Below, piece after piece: positions 53,245 through 62,924 of a stretch of DNA of 64,000 nucleotides. Every line of letters starts with the position of its first letter. Positions within the stretch are counted from its first letter, which is position 1. The translations under genes were made by a program, and so were the position numbers. This stretch comes from Virgibacillus halotolerans (GTDB lineage Bacteria; Bacillota; Bacilli; Bacillales; Amphibacillaceae). The DNA is taken from positions 372,001-436,000 of the forward strand of contig NZ_JAFBEA010000002.1 of assembly GCF_016908515.1 (NCBI RefSeq), written 5' to 3'. The notes under the pieces were generated by a model that did not search any database, was not told the DNA's origin, and worked only from the letters and a program-made list of their open reading frames with translations.

Positions 53245-53787
53245 TTAATAATAGGGTGATATTAATATATAAACCAGCACACCTGTAACGCTGACATACA
53301 GCCAAATAGGCATTGTCCAATGAACGATTTTCTTATGCCGTTCGTATTCTCTATTCCAGGCACGTGCGACACTTGTAAGTGCAAGTGGGACGATTGCTGC
53401 GGCAAGGAAGATGTGTGTGATCAAAATAAAGTAATAAAATCCTGCAATGAAACCTTCTCCGCCAAATGAGGTGGATGGAGCAAGCGCATGATAGGATACA
53501 TACGTTATCAGAAAAAGGAAGGTTGTCACAAATGCTGCATAAATAAAACGGCTATGGACCTTATATTTTTTCTTTAAAATGGCGATCAATGCGCCGACTA
53601 AAAACAAAAACGTAAAACTGTTAAATATGGCATTCAGAAGCGGCAAGATAGTAAGATCGAACGCATCAAAGTTCTCTGCTCCCGGCATTCCGGCTAAAAC
53701 GCCAACCGCACCGATAAGGATAATTGATAGACTGATTATCCAAGGTTTATAATTACGTTTTTTAAATGGTTTGCTATTGTCATTCAT
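53245..53787 (-). CDS. DUF420 membrane protein (CtaM/YozB-like)
   Basis: A 180-residue protein with five membrane helices. It matches DUF420: LPLLNAIFNSFTFLFLVGALIAI, HSRFIYAAF, FLITYVSYHAL and YYFILITHIFLAAAIVPLAL. The histidines in the helices may bind heme or copper. The S. aureus homologue CtaM is needed to mature a heme-copper oxidase. ATG 53787 is chosen; GGAGTGAT lies 11 bp upstream, and a GTG at 53799 overlaps that site. Stands alone here. Confidence 0.85.
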   Translation of the reverse strand: MNDNSKPFKKRNYKPWIISLSIILIGAVGVLAGMPGAENFDAFDLTILPLLNAIFNSFTFLFLVGALIAILKKKYKVHSRFIYAAFVTTFLFLITYVSYHALAPSTSFGGEGFIAGFYYFILITHIFLAAAIVPLALTSVARAWNREYERHKKIVHWTMPIWLYVSVTGVLVYILISPYY

Positions 53788-53901
53788 ATCATTAATCACT
53801 CCGATTTCAGCTTTCTAAAGTCTTACTTAGAAGCTTAACACAATAATTTTCTCGAAAGTAGATAATCTAGTAAAGTTCGAAAATATGTTAAGATTATTTC
53901 T

Positions 53902-54165
53902 CTATTTTCTCTTCAATTTACTACCAGTACTTTTTGCACGTAATTTTTTCATTAGATCAGATGTTTTCTGTGCCTCTTGACGTGTTTTCGTATGATCGAT
54001 GGAATTTATTCTGAATCCCGCCCCCACTTTTTCTATTTGAAAATGGGTGTTTTCTTTACTACCTTTTGGTAGATCGCTAATGGAAACAATCAGTTCTTCC
54101 TTTATCTCTTCAATGAGTATGACTGCTTTATTGTTATCTGTAAAACGATCGAGTATACCTATCAT
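53902..54165 (-). CDS. DUF3006 protein
   Basis: An 87-residue protein starting MIGILDRFTDNNKAVILIEE, a DUF3006 beta-barrel-like domain. The ATG at 54165 lies 2 bp after the upstream gene's stop, and its AGGAGG site lies inside that gene. DUF3006 genes commonly accompany MBL-fold hydrolases of the ComEC type, as here. A paralogue with signal peptide lies at 55776. The C-terminus is basic. Function unknown. Confidence 0.8.
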   Translation of the reverse strand: MIGILDRFTDNNKAVILIEEIKEELIVSISDLPKGSKENTHFQIEKVGAGFRINSIDHTKTRQEAQKTSDLMKKLRAKSTGSKLKRK

Positions 54166-54167
54166 AG

Positions 54168-55496
54168 TTAACCTCCTACACAAGCTGTATTTTGCTGCTT
54201 AATATCATCAATCCTTGCAGGACCAATACCTTTGATGTTAGTGAGATCATCAACTGTATGGTACGGTCTCAAGTCAATTAAATCCTGTGCTCTTTCTGGC
54301 CCAATATGAATGATTTCCTGTACTTCTTCAAAAGAAGCGGCATTGATATCAACACAATGATTACTTGCTTCCCCTTTTTCTAGAGGCGTTTCATTATCTT
54401 CCTTTACTTCTTTCTTTTTCGTATTTTGTTTAGAGGTAGAACTTTTGGCTGATTCAGTACTTTTCGGACTGATTGTGCCATCTTTATTCGTAGAAATATC
54501 ATATGTATTCCCATCGGTTGTAACAATAATTGTACCATGGATATCTGTCCCATATAGATCGACAACTGCATCTTGAACACGAGTCACAACATCTGGATGG
54601 GGATGACCGTAGCTGTTATTTGCGCCGGCACTGTAGATGGCAACTTCTGGTTTTACTGCTTCAATAAAAGCTGAATCGGTAGATGTGTTTGATCCATGGT
54701 GACCAAGTCGTAAAATTGCCGCATTGATATCTATGTTACGATTGATCATTTGCACCTCTTCATCTTTTCCGGCATCCCCTGTGAAAATGAATTTCGTATC
54801 TCCATAGGTAAACAGCAATGAGAGGGAATCCTCATTTAGTTTACCGGTAAGACTGCTCGGGTGAAGCACATCTATATTCATTGGACCAACATCGAATGAT
54901 TCACCAGTTCGTGGCTCATGGTATTCCGCATCACTTTCCAGTACTGCTTCAATTGCACGTTGGAAAGTTTGGGAAGATGTTTCATTTCCCGACATCCAGA
55001 CTTCGCCAACATCGTATGTATTTACAATCTCTGCCATCTGTCCAATATGATCTGCATGGGGATGGCTAACAACAATCAAGTCGATAAAGGATATGTCCTG
55101 TTCTTTCAAGTAGTTAACGACATCGTTCTTATTCCAATCCCCCGTATCATACAAAATCGTATAGGAATCATCCTGATCCGAAAATTGGAAAAGGGTTGCA
55201 TCCGCTTGACCTGCGTCAATATAGTGGACCTTTAATTCCGATAATGACGTTGTTTTAGGTGTTTTTTGGTTCGTTTTATTTTCATCGTCAGCTGCAGTTA
55301 CATCCGTGTTTTCTTCTGTTCTCTCTTCCTTGTTTTCTTTTTCCTTTGATGCCTTGTTATCATTTTCAGGTGCAGATGTTTTATGCTCCGCTACAGGTTC
55401 AACGTTTGTTCCAGTGGTTTCGCTTTGATCAATGCTTTGACCACATGCAACCAGTAATATGGCTAGAATCATAGATAATAAGAGCTTTTTGTTCAC
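54168..55496 (-). CDS. ComEC-type MBL-fold hydrolase lipoprotein with helix-hairpin-helix tail
   Basis: A 442-residue lipoprotein (lipobox LLVAC) with a low-complexity acidic linker (~25-90). A metallo-beta-lactamase domain (~95-340) has the zinc motifs SHPHADHIG, FTGDAG and LGHHGSNTST, as in the extracellular nuclease-like domain of ComEC. After a charged linker comes a ComEA-like double helix-hairpin-helix (VDINAASFEEVQEIIHIGPE; IKGIGPARIDDI) that binds DNA backbone. It therefore looks like a surface DNA-processing enzyme. GTG start at 55496 after GGAGG. Paired with DUF3006. Confidence 0.87.
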   Translation of the reverse strand: MNKKLLLSMILAILLVACGQSIDQSETTGTNVEPVAEHKTSAPENDNKASKEKENKEERTEENTDVTAADDENKTNQKTPKTTSLSELKVHYIDAGQADATLFQFSDQDDSYTILYDTGDWNKNDVVNYLKEQDISFIDLIVVSHPHADHIGQMAEIVNTYDVGEVWMSGNETSSQTFQRAIEAVLESDAEYHEPRTGESFDVGPMNIDVLHPSSLTGKLNEDSLSLLFTYGDTKFIFTGDAGKDEEVQMINRNIDINAAILRLGHHGSNTSTDSAFIEAVKPEVAIYSAGANNSYGHPHPDVVTRVQDAVVDLYGTDIHGTIIVTTDGNTYDISTNKDGTISPKSTESAKSSTSKQNTKKKEVKEDNETPLEKGEASNHCVDINAASFEEVQEIIHIGPERAQDLIDLRPYHTVDDLTNIKGIGPARIDDIKQQNTACVGG

Positions 55497-55619
55497 GTGT
55501 TGTTTCCTCCAAGTTGTATTTTCTTCCTTAAGATTATCAAAAAAGTTATTGGAAAGCTATATGATAGAGATAAAATTGGAATATAATAGAAAAAATGATG
55601 CTTTATGATTTGTCTAAAA

Positions 55620-55647
55620 TTGATATTTCCTGATGTTTTGGTATACT
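55620..55647 (+). promoter_or_regulatory. Possible promoter of the secreted DUF3006 gene
   Basis: TTGATA (55620-55625), 16 bp, TATACT (55642-55647). It would give a ~120-nt leader. Confidence 0.4.
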
Positions 55648-55775
55648 ATTTTCCTCTTTTCTACAGTTCAAAAAAGTATTTTCGATGGTTTTCAAGGCGT
55701 TATTTTGTCATTTTACCAACATGCATATCTTTAAAATGATTGGCATAATGGGAGAAACGTATAAGGAGCCTAGAA

Positions 55776-56168
55776 ATGAAAAATACCAACCCGATTTATT
55801 TAAAAGCGGCAGTTATGTTGGTAATTATCTTTTTCGACTCGTGGTCAATTGCAAGTGACGAAAACAAAGAATCGTCACAAGTAGATGGAGCAGCGATCGG
55901 ATCAGTTAATGAACATGATATACAAACAAAGGGGGTACTGGATCGAATTGGAGATAATGATATGGCAATCATCCTTATCGAGGAATTAAATGAGGAAATA
56001 GCTGTGCCAAGGCACATGTTGCCGGCGAGTAGTAGGATAAGTATATGGTTTGATCTGAAGCTAGCTGGAGAAAGCGTTGAGGAGATTTCGATCGATTGGC
56101 AAACAACTTGGGAGGAGATAGAAATGTCTAAGAGATTGATGGAAGCATTGCGTGATTTAGACATTTAA
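55776..56168 (+). CDS. DUF3006 protein with N-terminal signal segment
   Basis: A 130-residue protein. Residues ~8-25 are hydrophobic (AAVMLVIIFFDSWSIA), an export signal or anchor. The rest repeats the DUF3006 pattern of the gene at 53902: GVLDRIGDNDMAIILIEELNEE against GILDRFTDNNKAVILIEEIKEE. It is divergent from the MBL gene. AAGGAG precedes the ATG. It is likely the extracellular partner of the MBL lipoprotein, but that is inference. Confidence 0.75.
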   Translation: MKNTNPIYLKAAVMLVIIFFDSWSIASDENKESSQVDGAAIGSVNEHDIQTKGVLDRIGDNDMAIILIEELNEEIAVPRHMLPASSRISIWFDLKLAGESVEEISIDWQTTWEEIEMSKRLMEALRDLDI

Positions 56169-56349
56169 TCAAATTCGCTCTAGCATTTAGTCGATATATC
56201 TTATATTAAAATAGCATCCCCAAAATGATGAATAATTGCCACCTCGTTAGGAATCACTAATATGTAATCTTCAAAACTAAGTCATTTCTTTTTTCCATCT
56301 AGCAAGGATTTTCAAGATGTCTTATAATAGAAAGAGGAGCGTGAAGCGT

Positions 56350-56598
56350 ATGAATAATAATGTAATATTAACTACGATTCTAGAATGTTTAACAAGGGTT
56401 GAAGAAAACTAGGTTCAGCGTTTTAATGACTTGGACAAGCGATTTAATAGTTTAGGGGATCGTTTTACGGGTTTAGAGAAGCGTTTAGAAGAAAATGTAG
56501 ACACGCTATCTACAAACGCAAGTGTTGCAGTGATAAGTTTGTCCAATTAAATAAAACATGATGAAAAATTGGTTGAAAATATTGTCATGCAACAGTGA
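56350..56598 (+). pseudogene. Decayed coiled-coil protein gene with two in-frame stops
   Basis: A single frame of 83 codons, starting at an ATG with GAGGAGCG upstream, is interrupted by TAG (56410) and TAA (56548). The predicted product is a coiled coil with seven-residue repeats (RFNDLDKRFNSLGDRFTGL then EKRLEEN). Both stops stand where CAG or CAA would fit. The surrounding 487-bp gap between DUF3006 and sbcD shows nothing else. Confidence 0.6.
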
Positions 56599-56655
56599 GC
56601 ATTCGTATAACGAGCAAATAGATAGATTCATCATATTGAAGGAGGACGAAAACAT

Positions 56656-57849
56656 ATGAAATTTTTCCATACTGCAGATTGGCATTTAGGAAAGCTCGTA
56701 CAGGGCGTTTATATGACAGAAGATCAGCGTTATATACTACAGCAGTTTATTGAAGCTGTGAAAACGGAAAAACCGGATGCGGTTATCGTTGCAGGAGATT
56801 TATACGACCGGGCAGTACCACCAACCGAAGCCGTTCATCTATTGAATGAAGTATTTGAAACGATTGTTTTAGAGTTGAAAACGCCAGTTCTGGCGATTGC
56901 GGGCAACCATGATAGTCCGAGTCGGTTAGATTTTGGTAGCAAAATCATGAAAAATAATGGACTCCATATGGTTGGTAACCTTTCGAAAGATTTACAGCCA
57001 ATCATTCTTCATGATGAATATGGAGAAATCCACTTCCACCTTATCCCCTACTCGGATCCAAGCATTGTTCGAAATATTTTCGAAGACGATGCGATTCGTA
57101 CACATAATGATGCTGCGAAAAAGATCGTTTCCCATATTACAGATACAATGAATTCATCTGCCCGTCATGTGTATGTCGGTCATGCCTTTGTGACGCCCTT
57201 TGGCGAGGAAGAAGAAAACACCAGTGATTCTGAGCGTCCACTGTCTATCGGTGGAGCGGAATATGTTGATGCACATCATTTTTCAAACTTCCATTACACC
57301 GCACTGGGCCATTTACACCAGGCACATTATGTAGCGGATGAGAACATTCGCTATGCCGGTTCCATTTTAAAATATTCTATATCTGAAGAACATCATAAAA
57401 AAGGGTTTCATGTCGTAGAGATTGGTGAAAATGGAGCAGTTTCGGTGGAAAAACGCGAACTGCATTCAATCAGAGATATGAGAACAGTTGAAGCAACAAT
57501 GGACGAGATATTAACCCAGCCAATCAATGAGGATTATGTATTTGTTCGCTTGTTGGACGAGACACCAATTCTGTCTCCAATGGAAAAGATTCGATCGGTG
57601 TACCCGAACGCCATGCATGTAGAACGAAAAAACTACTTGCTTGCACCAACAGGAAACGATAATGCGGAAATAAAAGATCGAAGTGAGCGGAGCCAATTGG
57701 AATTATTTAATGCCTTTTATAAGGAAGTAAAAGGGGAAGCGGCTTCAGAGGAAACTGAAAATATTTTTAAAAAAGTACTCGATGAGCTTTTGCAGGATGA
57801 AAATGAGACCGGAAAAACCGCTGTGCCTCGTGACTATGTTCGCAATTAA
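56656..57849 (+). CDS. sbcD: Exonuclease SbcD
   Basis: A 397-residue calcineurin-like Mre11-family nuclease. Metal motifs: MKFFHTADWHLGK, VIVAGDLYDRA, AGNHDSPSR, VGHAFV and YTALGHLHQAH. With SbcC it opens hairpins and cuts double-strand ends. Ribosome site AGGAGGAC. sbcC follows by 21 bp. Confidence 0.95.
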   Translation: MKFFHTADWHLGKLVQGVYMTEDQRYILQQFIEAVKTEKPDAVIVAGDLYDRAVPPTEAVHLLNEVFETIVLELKTPVLAIAGNHDSPSRLDFGSKIMKNNGLHMVGNLSKDLQPIILHDEYGEIHFHLIPYSDPSIVRNIFEDDAIRTHNDAAKKIVSHITDTMNSSARHVYVGHAFVTPFGEEEENTSDSERPLSIGGAEYVDAHHFSNFHYTALGHLHQAHYVADENIRYAGSILKYSISEEHHKKGFHVVEIGENGAVSVEKRELHSIRDMRTVEATMDEILTQPINEDYVFVRLLDETPILSPMEKIRSVYPNAMHVERKNYLLAPTGNDNAEIKDRSERSQLELFNAFYKEVKGEAASEETENIFKKVLDELLQDENETGKTAVPRDYVRN

Positions 57850-57870
57850 AATAGAAGGGAGTGAATACGA

Positions 57871-60800
57871 TTGAGACCAACAAAATTATCAATGACGGCA
57901 TTTGGTCCGTATAAAGATAAAGTGGTAATTGACTTTAATGAATTACGGGATAATAAACTATTCGTTATTTCCGGAAATACCGGTGCTGGGAAAACAACGA
58001 TTTTTGATGGAATTTGCTTTGCCCTTTATGGTACTGCCAGTGGTCAAGACCGGGAAAACAATGCGATGCTGCGTAGCGATTTTGCCAATGATGATACACA
58101 TACTTCTGTCGAGCTAGAATTTGAACTAAGTGGCAGGTTCTTTCGTATCCTTCGTCAGTTGGGTCATACGAAACAGGGAAATCGGACAAAAACAGGGGAA
58201 CGGTATGAGTTTTTTGAAATTATTAATGGGAAAGAGATACCGTGTGTAGATCGACAAATTGTTTCAGAGATTGATCAAAAAGTGGAAGATTTAATGGGCT
58301 TAACGCAGGATCAATTTAAACAAATTGTTATGCTACCACAAGGTGAATTCCGTAAATTGTTAACATCGAAAACAGAGAATAAAGAGGATATTTTGCGAAG
58401 GCTTTTTAAAACGGAGCAGTATAAACAAATTGGAGAACAGTTGCGTCTGAAGAAAGATCGTGTGGAAGACAGCTTTAAACAGGAAAGGCAGGTACGGGAC
58501 ACCTATATCCAAAACATCCATGCAACACTGCCAAAACGGGAAGAATCCTCTGTATTTCAAGTACTTTCCGAGGCGCATTATAATGTCAATCAAGTACTGA
58601 AAGGGCTGGAACAAGAGGTACAATTTTACCAACAACAAATTGCAATTGATCAGGTAAATTATGAGAAAGCGTACGACACACATAATAAAAAACAAACTGA
58701 ATTTCATCAGGCTAAAGGATTAAATGAGCGGTTTGCAGAACTGGATCAAAAAGAATCCACGCTTAAAAAACTACAGGATCAAAAAATCGACTTCGCGGCA
58801 AAAGAGGAACTGCTGGGTGCTGCAGAACGCGCAAGTAAGCTGGAACCTTACGAAAAGCAAGTGACAGACTGGCGGCGTGAGGAAAAAGAAAAAGACGGCA
58901 AATTACGTGCAGCGGGGGAAGCAAAGCAGGCAGCTGAAACGACATTGCAAAAGGTGACATTCATCTTTGAACAAGAAGAAGGCAAAAAAGCGGAGCGAGA
59001 AGATGCCCGTAAAAGTCTGGACCGACTAGAAGGGTATATACCAGTCGTTAAAGAAACGGAAGAAAAAAAGCAGCAATTAAAGGAATTGGAGAATAAAGGA
59101 AAAGATGCAAAAAAATATTTAATAGCGATTCAATCGGAGATAAAGGAAAAAAAGGAAAAAGCAGAGACGTATCGAGAACAGATTAAAGCCATCGAACAAA
59201 AAATTAGCCAATTACCGTATAAGCAGAAGCGATTACCAGAGATGAGAGAACAGGTAAAAGTTTTAATCGATTACCTAAAATGTAAAGATAATCAAACCGC
59301 ATTTGATAAGGAACATCAACAAAAGCAGCAAATTTTCGAAAAACAAAAAGCATCCTACACAAAACTAGAACAGACTTGGATGAACAATCAAGCAAGCGTG
59401 TTGGCTGCGCATTTACATGATGGTGAAGCATGCCCAGTTTGCGGAAGTCTGGCGCATCCGCGTGTCGCTACTGGCGAGATGGGAAGCGTCACGAAAGAAC
59501 AACTCGATGCTGGTAGAAAGACTTTTGATGAAGCCGATAGCAATTACCGTAGTGCTGCCGCCAACATGCAAATGAATGCCAACCTACTAAAAGAAAAGGA
59601 AGCAGAGGTGGCCGGGTACGGTGTGTCACTGCAAGAGGCAGCTGCACGTAAAGAAAAACTATCTACTGACGGAAAAAAGTTAAAAGAAGAAGTAGATCAG
59701 TTAGAAGCAGATCAAAAACAACTTGCTACGTTAAAAGAAACGTTTGAAAAATTAAATGAAACAATCGGACAATCGGAAGAAATAGAGAAAAAGCAAGATC
59801 AGGCATATCAGAAATTAAGAACCGAATATGAGTCAGCACGTGCTGTATATCGGGACAAGTTACAAAGTATTCCTGAGGATGTGCAAGTATTAGCTGCATT
59901 AGAAAGGCAAATCCAGGAAACGAAAAAGCACAAAGAAAAGCTAGAACAGGCCTTTGAGAACGCACAGAAAAAACTGCAACAAGCTAAAGAAGAACAAACA
60001 AAAGCAATCTCCAATTTGGAACATGCAAAGCAGCAACTAGCTGAATCAAGGACAAAAAAAGAGCAGGCAGAACAGCAATTTATCGAACAGTTAACCCATG
60101 AAAAATTTGTATCTGAAGATGCTTACCAGCAAGCGAAGCTGGTCGAAAGTGAACGGCAAGCATTGAAAAAGGATATTGAGCAATTTAAGCAAAGCTTATC
60201 CACAATAACGGAGCAGGTAAAGGATTTAAGCGCGTCGTTAAAGGATAAAGAAAAGGTTGATTTATCGGTTATTCAACAGGCGTTAGCCGAGCTGAAAGAT
60301 GCTTATGAATCTGCTTTAAATAAACGAAATCAATCCAAAGAATATCATCAAGACGCAGCTAAGCTGATCACCAATATAGCCGAGACGAACGATAAAGTGA
60401 AAACAGCTGAAAAACAATTAGGGACGATTAGTGATTTATATGATGTGCTCAGGGGACAGAATAGCCAAAAGGTCTCCTTTGAACGCTATTTACAAATTGA
60501 ATATCTGGAGCAAATCATCGATTCGGCCAACCATCGGCTAAAAGACCTATCCAATGGCCAATTTTTGTTGATCAGAAGTGATCGTCAGGAATCACATGGA
60601 CGTCAGAGTGGACTTGGGCTTGATGTGTATGATTCTTATACTGGTCAAACGCGTGATGTTAAAACCTTATCTGGCGGAGAAAAATTTAATGCCTCTCTCT
60701 GTTTGGCATTAGGTATGTCCGATGTGATTCAAAGCTTTCAAGGCAATATCTCGATCGAAACGATGTTTATTGATGAAGGGTTTGGTTCCTTAGACGAGGA

Positions 60801-60963
60801 ATCACTGAATAAGTCAATTGATACGTTGATTGATTTACAACAATCTGGAAGAATGATTGGCGTTATCTCCCATGTTCAGGAATTGAAAACCATTTTTCCG
60901 GCAGTACTTGAAGTAAAGAAAACGAAGGAAGGACATAGCCAAACAAAATTTTTGATTAAATAA
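57871..60963 (+). CDS. sbcC: Exonuclease subunit SbcC
   Basis: A 1030-residue Rad50-like ATPase. Walker A SGNTGAGKTTIFDGI at ~35, long coiled coils, the zinc hook CPVCGSLAHP in the middle (~520), and the C-terminal ABC signature TLSGGEKFNASLCLALGMSD with Walker B MFIDEGFGSLDEESL. TTG start after GGGAGTG. It tethers DNA ends and drives SbcD. Confidence 0.95.
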   Translation: MRPTKLSMTAFGPYKDKVVIDFNELRDNKLFVISGNTGAGKTTIFDGICFALYGTASGQDRENNAMLRSDFANDDTHTSVELEFELSGRFFRILRQLGHTKQGNRTKTGERYEFFEIINGKEIPCVDRQIVSEIDQKVEDLMGLTQDQFKQIVMLPQGEFRKLLTSKTENKEDILRRLFKTEQYKQIGEQLRLKKDRVEDSFKQERQVRDTYIQNIHATLPKREESSVFQVLSEAHYNVNQVLKGLEQEVQFYQQQIAIDQVNYEKAYDTHNKKQTEFHQAKGLNERFAELDQKESTLKKLQDQKIDFAAKEELLGAAERASKLEPYEKQVTDWRREEKEKDGKLRAAGEAKQAAETTLQKVTFIFEQEEGKKAEREDARKSLDRLEGYIPVVKETEEKKQQLKELENKGKDAKKYLIAIQSEIKEKKEKAETYREQIKAIEQKISQLPYKQKRLPEMREQVKVLIDYLKCKDNQTAFDKEHQQKQQIFEKQKASYTKLEQTWMNNQASVLAAHLHDGEACPVCGSLAHPRVATGEMGSVTKEQLDAGRKTFDEADSNYRSAAANMQMNANLLKEKEAEVAGYGVSLQEAAARKEKLSTDGKKLKEEVDQLEADQKQLATLKETFEKLNETIGQSEEIEKKQDQAYQKLRTEYESARAVYRDKLQSIPEDVQVLAALERQIQETKKHKEKLEQAFENAQKKLQQAKEEQTKAISNLEHAKQQLAESRTKKEQAEQQFIEQLTHEKFVSEDAYQQAKLVESERQALKKDIEQFKQSLSTITEQVKDLSASLKDKEKVDLSVIQQALAELKDAYESALNKRNQSKEYHQDAAKLITNIAETNDKVKTAEKQLGTISDLYDVLRGQNSQKVSFERYLQIEYLEQIIDSANHRLKDLSNGQFLLIRSDRQESHGRQSGLGLDVYDSYTGQTRDVKTLSGGEKFNASLCLALGMSDVIQSFQGNISIETMFIDEGFGSLDEESLNKSIDTLIDLQQSGRMIGVISHVQELKTIFPAVLEVKKTKEGHSQTKFLIK

Positions 60964-60972
60964 GCCCTTTTA

Positions 60973-61009
60973 TAAGAACCGCGCAGCACTTATAGCTATG
61001 CGGTTCTTA
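60973..61009 (+). terminator. Probable sbcDC terminator
   Basis: A 10-bp stem TAAGAACCGC / GCGGTTCTTA; the following U-tract is weak. Confidence 0.5.
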
Positions 61010-61140
61010 GATGATTATTTCATTTCCAGGGAAATATCCTTATAAAATGTTATCAAATTGTAAATGAATAAGCCTATACCATTTTATTAATTTATATTAC
61101 AATATAGACGTTGTTGCTTTGTTACGAGGAGAAAGATAAA

Positions 61141-62127
61141 ATGACTTTTTATAATGATAAACATAGAAATAGATCTACCGTTAGAAAAAAGAAACGCAAA
61201 CTAAAGAAAAGAGCATTTGTTGTATTGGCTTTGCTGATAGCAATCGTTGCTGTTATCGGCTATTTTGCTTATTTGTACTTTACGGCTAGTTCAGTCTTTA
61301 GTGATGCTTATGAGGATGACGGCAGAGAGAAATCAGATCTGAGGGAACATGCTGTAGATCCTAAAAAGGATAATGTTTCTATTTTAATTATGGGTGTTGA
61401 TGCTAGTGATACAAGAGATAATGCGGAAAGTGCACGAACCGATTCACTCATGGTTGCAACCTTTAATAAAAAGGACAAAAGTGTGAAGCTACTAAGCATT
61501 CCACGTGATTCTTATGTGTATATACCTGAGGTTGGGTATGAAACTAAAATTAATCATGCATATGCATTCGGGGGCACGATGGCGACGATTGAAACAGTGG
61601 AAAACTTGCTGGAGATTCCAATTGATTATTATATGAAAGTTAACTTTGAAGCATTTATCGATGTCGTTGATGCTGTAGATGGCGTTAAAGTTAATGTCCC
61701 TTATGAATTGAAGGAAATGGATTCAAAGGATAAAAAGGACAGTATCCATTTAATGCCGGGGGAACAAAAATTGAATGGGGAAGAAGCACTCGCATTGGCG
61801 AGAACAAGGAAGCTCGATAACGATGTTGAACGCGGTAAGAGACAGCAGGAAATTCTAAATGCCATTGCTAATAAAGCACTGTCGATTGGTTCGGTATTTA
61901 AATATGATAATATGATCCATGCAGTTGGAAATAATATGACCACAAATATGACTTTCAGTGAATTAAAAAGTTTTATTTCTTACGGGACTAAAGGAAAGAA
62001 CTTGAATATGGAAAATCTTACCTTGGAAGGTCGGGATTATCAGCCTACCAATACCTACTACTGGCAGCTGGATGAAGCATCGTTAGCTGAAGTAAAAGAA
62101 GCATTAAAAGCACATCTTGAACTATAA
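61141..62127 (+). CDS. LytR-CpsA-Psr (LCP) family cell-wall ligase
   Basis: A 328-residue membrane-anchored protein. A basic N-terminus precedes one helix (~25-48). The extracellular LCP domain has ILIMGVDASDTRDN, the catalytic arginine region ARTDSLMVATF, LLSIPRDSYV, KINHAYAFGG and the C-terminal ALARTRKLDNDVERGKRQQE. LCP proteins attach wall teichoic acids or other glycopolymers to peptidoglycan. ATG 61141 is used because GAGGAGAAAG precedes it. Single gene with its own terminator. Confidence 0.93.
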   Translation: MTFYNDKHRNRSTVRKKKRKLKKRAFVVLALLIAIVAVIGYFAYLYFTASSVFSDAYEDDGREKSDLREHAVDPKKDNVSILIMGVDASDTRDNAESARTDSLMVATFNKKDKSVKLLSIPRDSYVYIPEVGYETKINHAYAFGGTMATIETVENLLEIPIDYYMKVNFEAFIDVVDAVDGVKVNVPYELKEMDSKDKKDSIHLMPGEQKLNGEEALALARTRKLDNDVERGKRQQEILNAIANKALSIGSVFKYDNMIHAVGNNMTTNMTFSELKSFISYGTKGKNLNMENLTLEGRDYQPTNTYYWQLDEASLAEVKEALKAHLEL

Positions 62128-62145
62128 TGAAAGCTTAAAGTGATT

Positions 62146-62184
62146 AAAGAAACCGAGTGGTGAAAATACCACTCGGTTTCTTTA
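62146..62184. terminator. Bidirectional terminator
   Basis: A 16-bp stem AAAGAAACCGAGTGGT / ACCACTCGGTTTCTTT between the convergent LCP and YbaK genes. Confidence 0.88.
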
Positions 62185-62218
62185 TGAAAAAATAACTTGG
62201 ATTTAAAATTTACCATAA

Positions 62219-62743
62219 TTAGGTAGACCTATCATCTTTACCTGTTGCTACGGCCTCCTGCAACTGTTCTTTTTCCCAACCTTTACAAGTATCAACCCAT
62301 TCTTTCACCGTCGCATATTCAAATAATTCATCCAGGCTCAATTCAATGGCTGAATTTGTACTTCCACAGGCTGGGAATACTGTATCAAAGCGCTTCATTG
62401 AAACGTCTAGATAAACTTCAAGTTCATTTGCTAATCCGAATGGACAAACACCACCGATAACATGTCCGGTTTGTGCGACTACTTCATCTGCAGAAAGCAT
62501 GCGAGCTTTGTGGTGGAACGTGTTACGGAATTTCTTGTTATCGATCTTGGTATCTCCCGCAGTGACAACGAGAATGGCTTTGTCGTCTTTTCCTCTGAAG
62601 GACAGTGTTTTCGCAATTCGCGCTGGAATAACACCAATTGTATCTGCTGCTTGTTGAACGGTTCCACTTGATGTATCAAACTCCATGATATCTTTATCAC
62701 GACCCCATTGTTTAAAATGGTTCTTCACATTTTCTAACGACAT
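62219..62743 (-). CDS. YbaK/EbsC-family aminoacyl-tRNA deacylase
   Basis: A 174-residue protein of the prolyl-tRNA editing superfamily. It has the substrate loop lysine and glycines in LVVTAGDTKIDNKKFR, TGHVIGGVCPFGL (hallmark GG-x-PFG) and a C-terminal alpha/beta end. Such enzymes remove mischarged amino acids from tRNA, often Cys or Ala from tRNA-Pro. AAAGGTTG lies before the ATG. Single gene. Confidence 0.88.
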   Translation of the reverse strand: MSLENVKNHFKQWGRDKDIMEFDTSSGTVQQAADTIGVIPARIAKTLSFRGKDDKAILVVTAGDTKIDNKKFRNTFHHKARMLSADEVVAQTGHVIGGVCPFGLANELEVYLDVSMKRFDTVFPACGSTNSAIELSLDELFEYATVKEWVDTCKGWEKEQLQEAVATGKDDRST

Positions 62744-62924
62744 TTGTGATTCAACCTTTCTGTCTGAATATTAAGCAATATAATAACATAATTGTTATAG
62801 AGTGGACAAAGAATTGAATTGACATTAACTAGTTCCCCTCGCTTTTTTTGAGAGATATGGTGGGGGTAACATCTGATATCATAATATATATCAGGTTAAA
62901 ATACAGATAAAATAGGTTATCCGT

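Noticed and set aside
56350-56598. Stop-codon recoding (TAG and TAA read as Gln)
   Set aside because: Every other gene here uses TAG and TAA as normal stops, so simple decay is far more likely.
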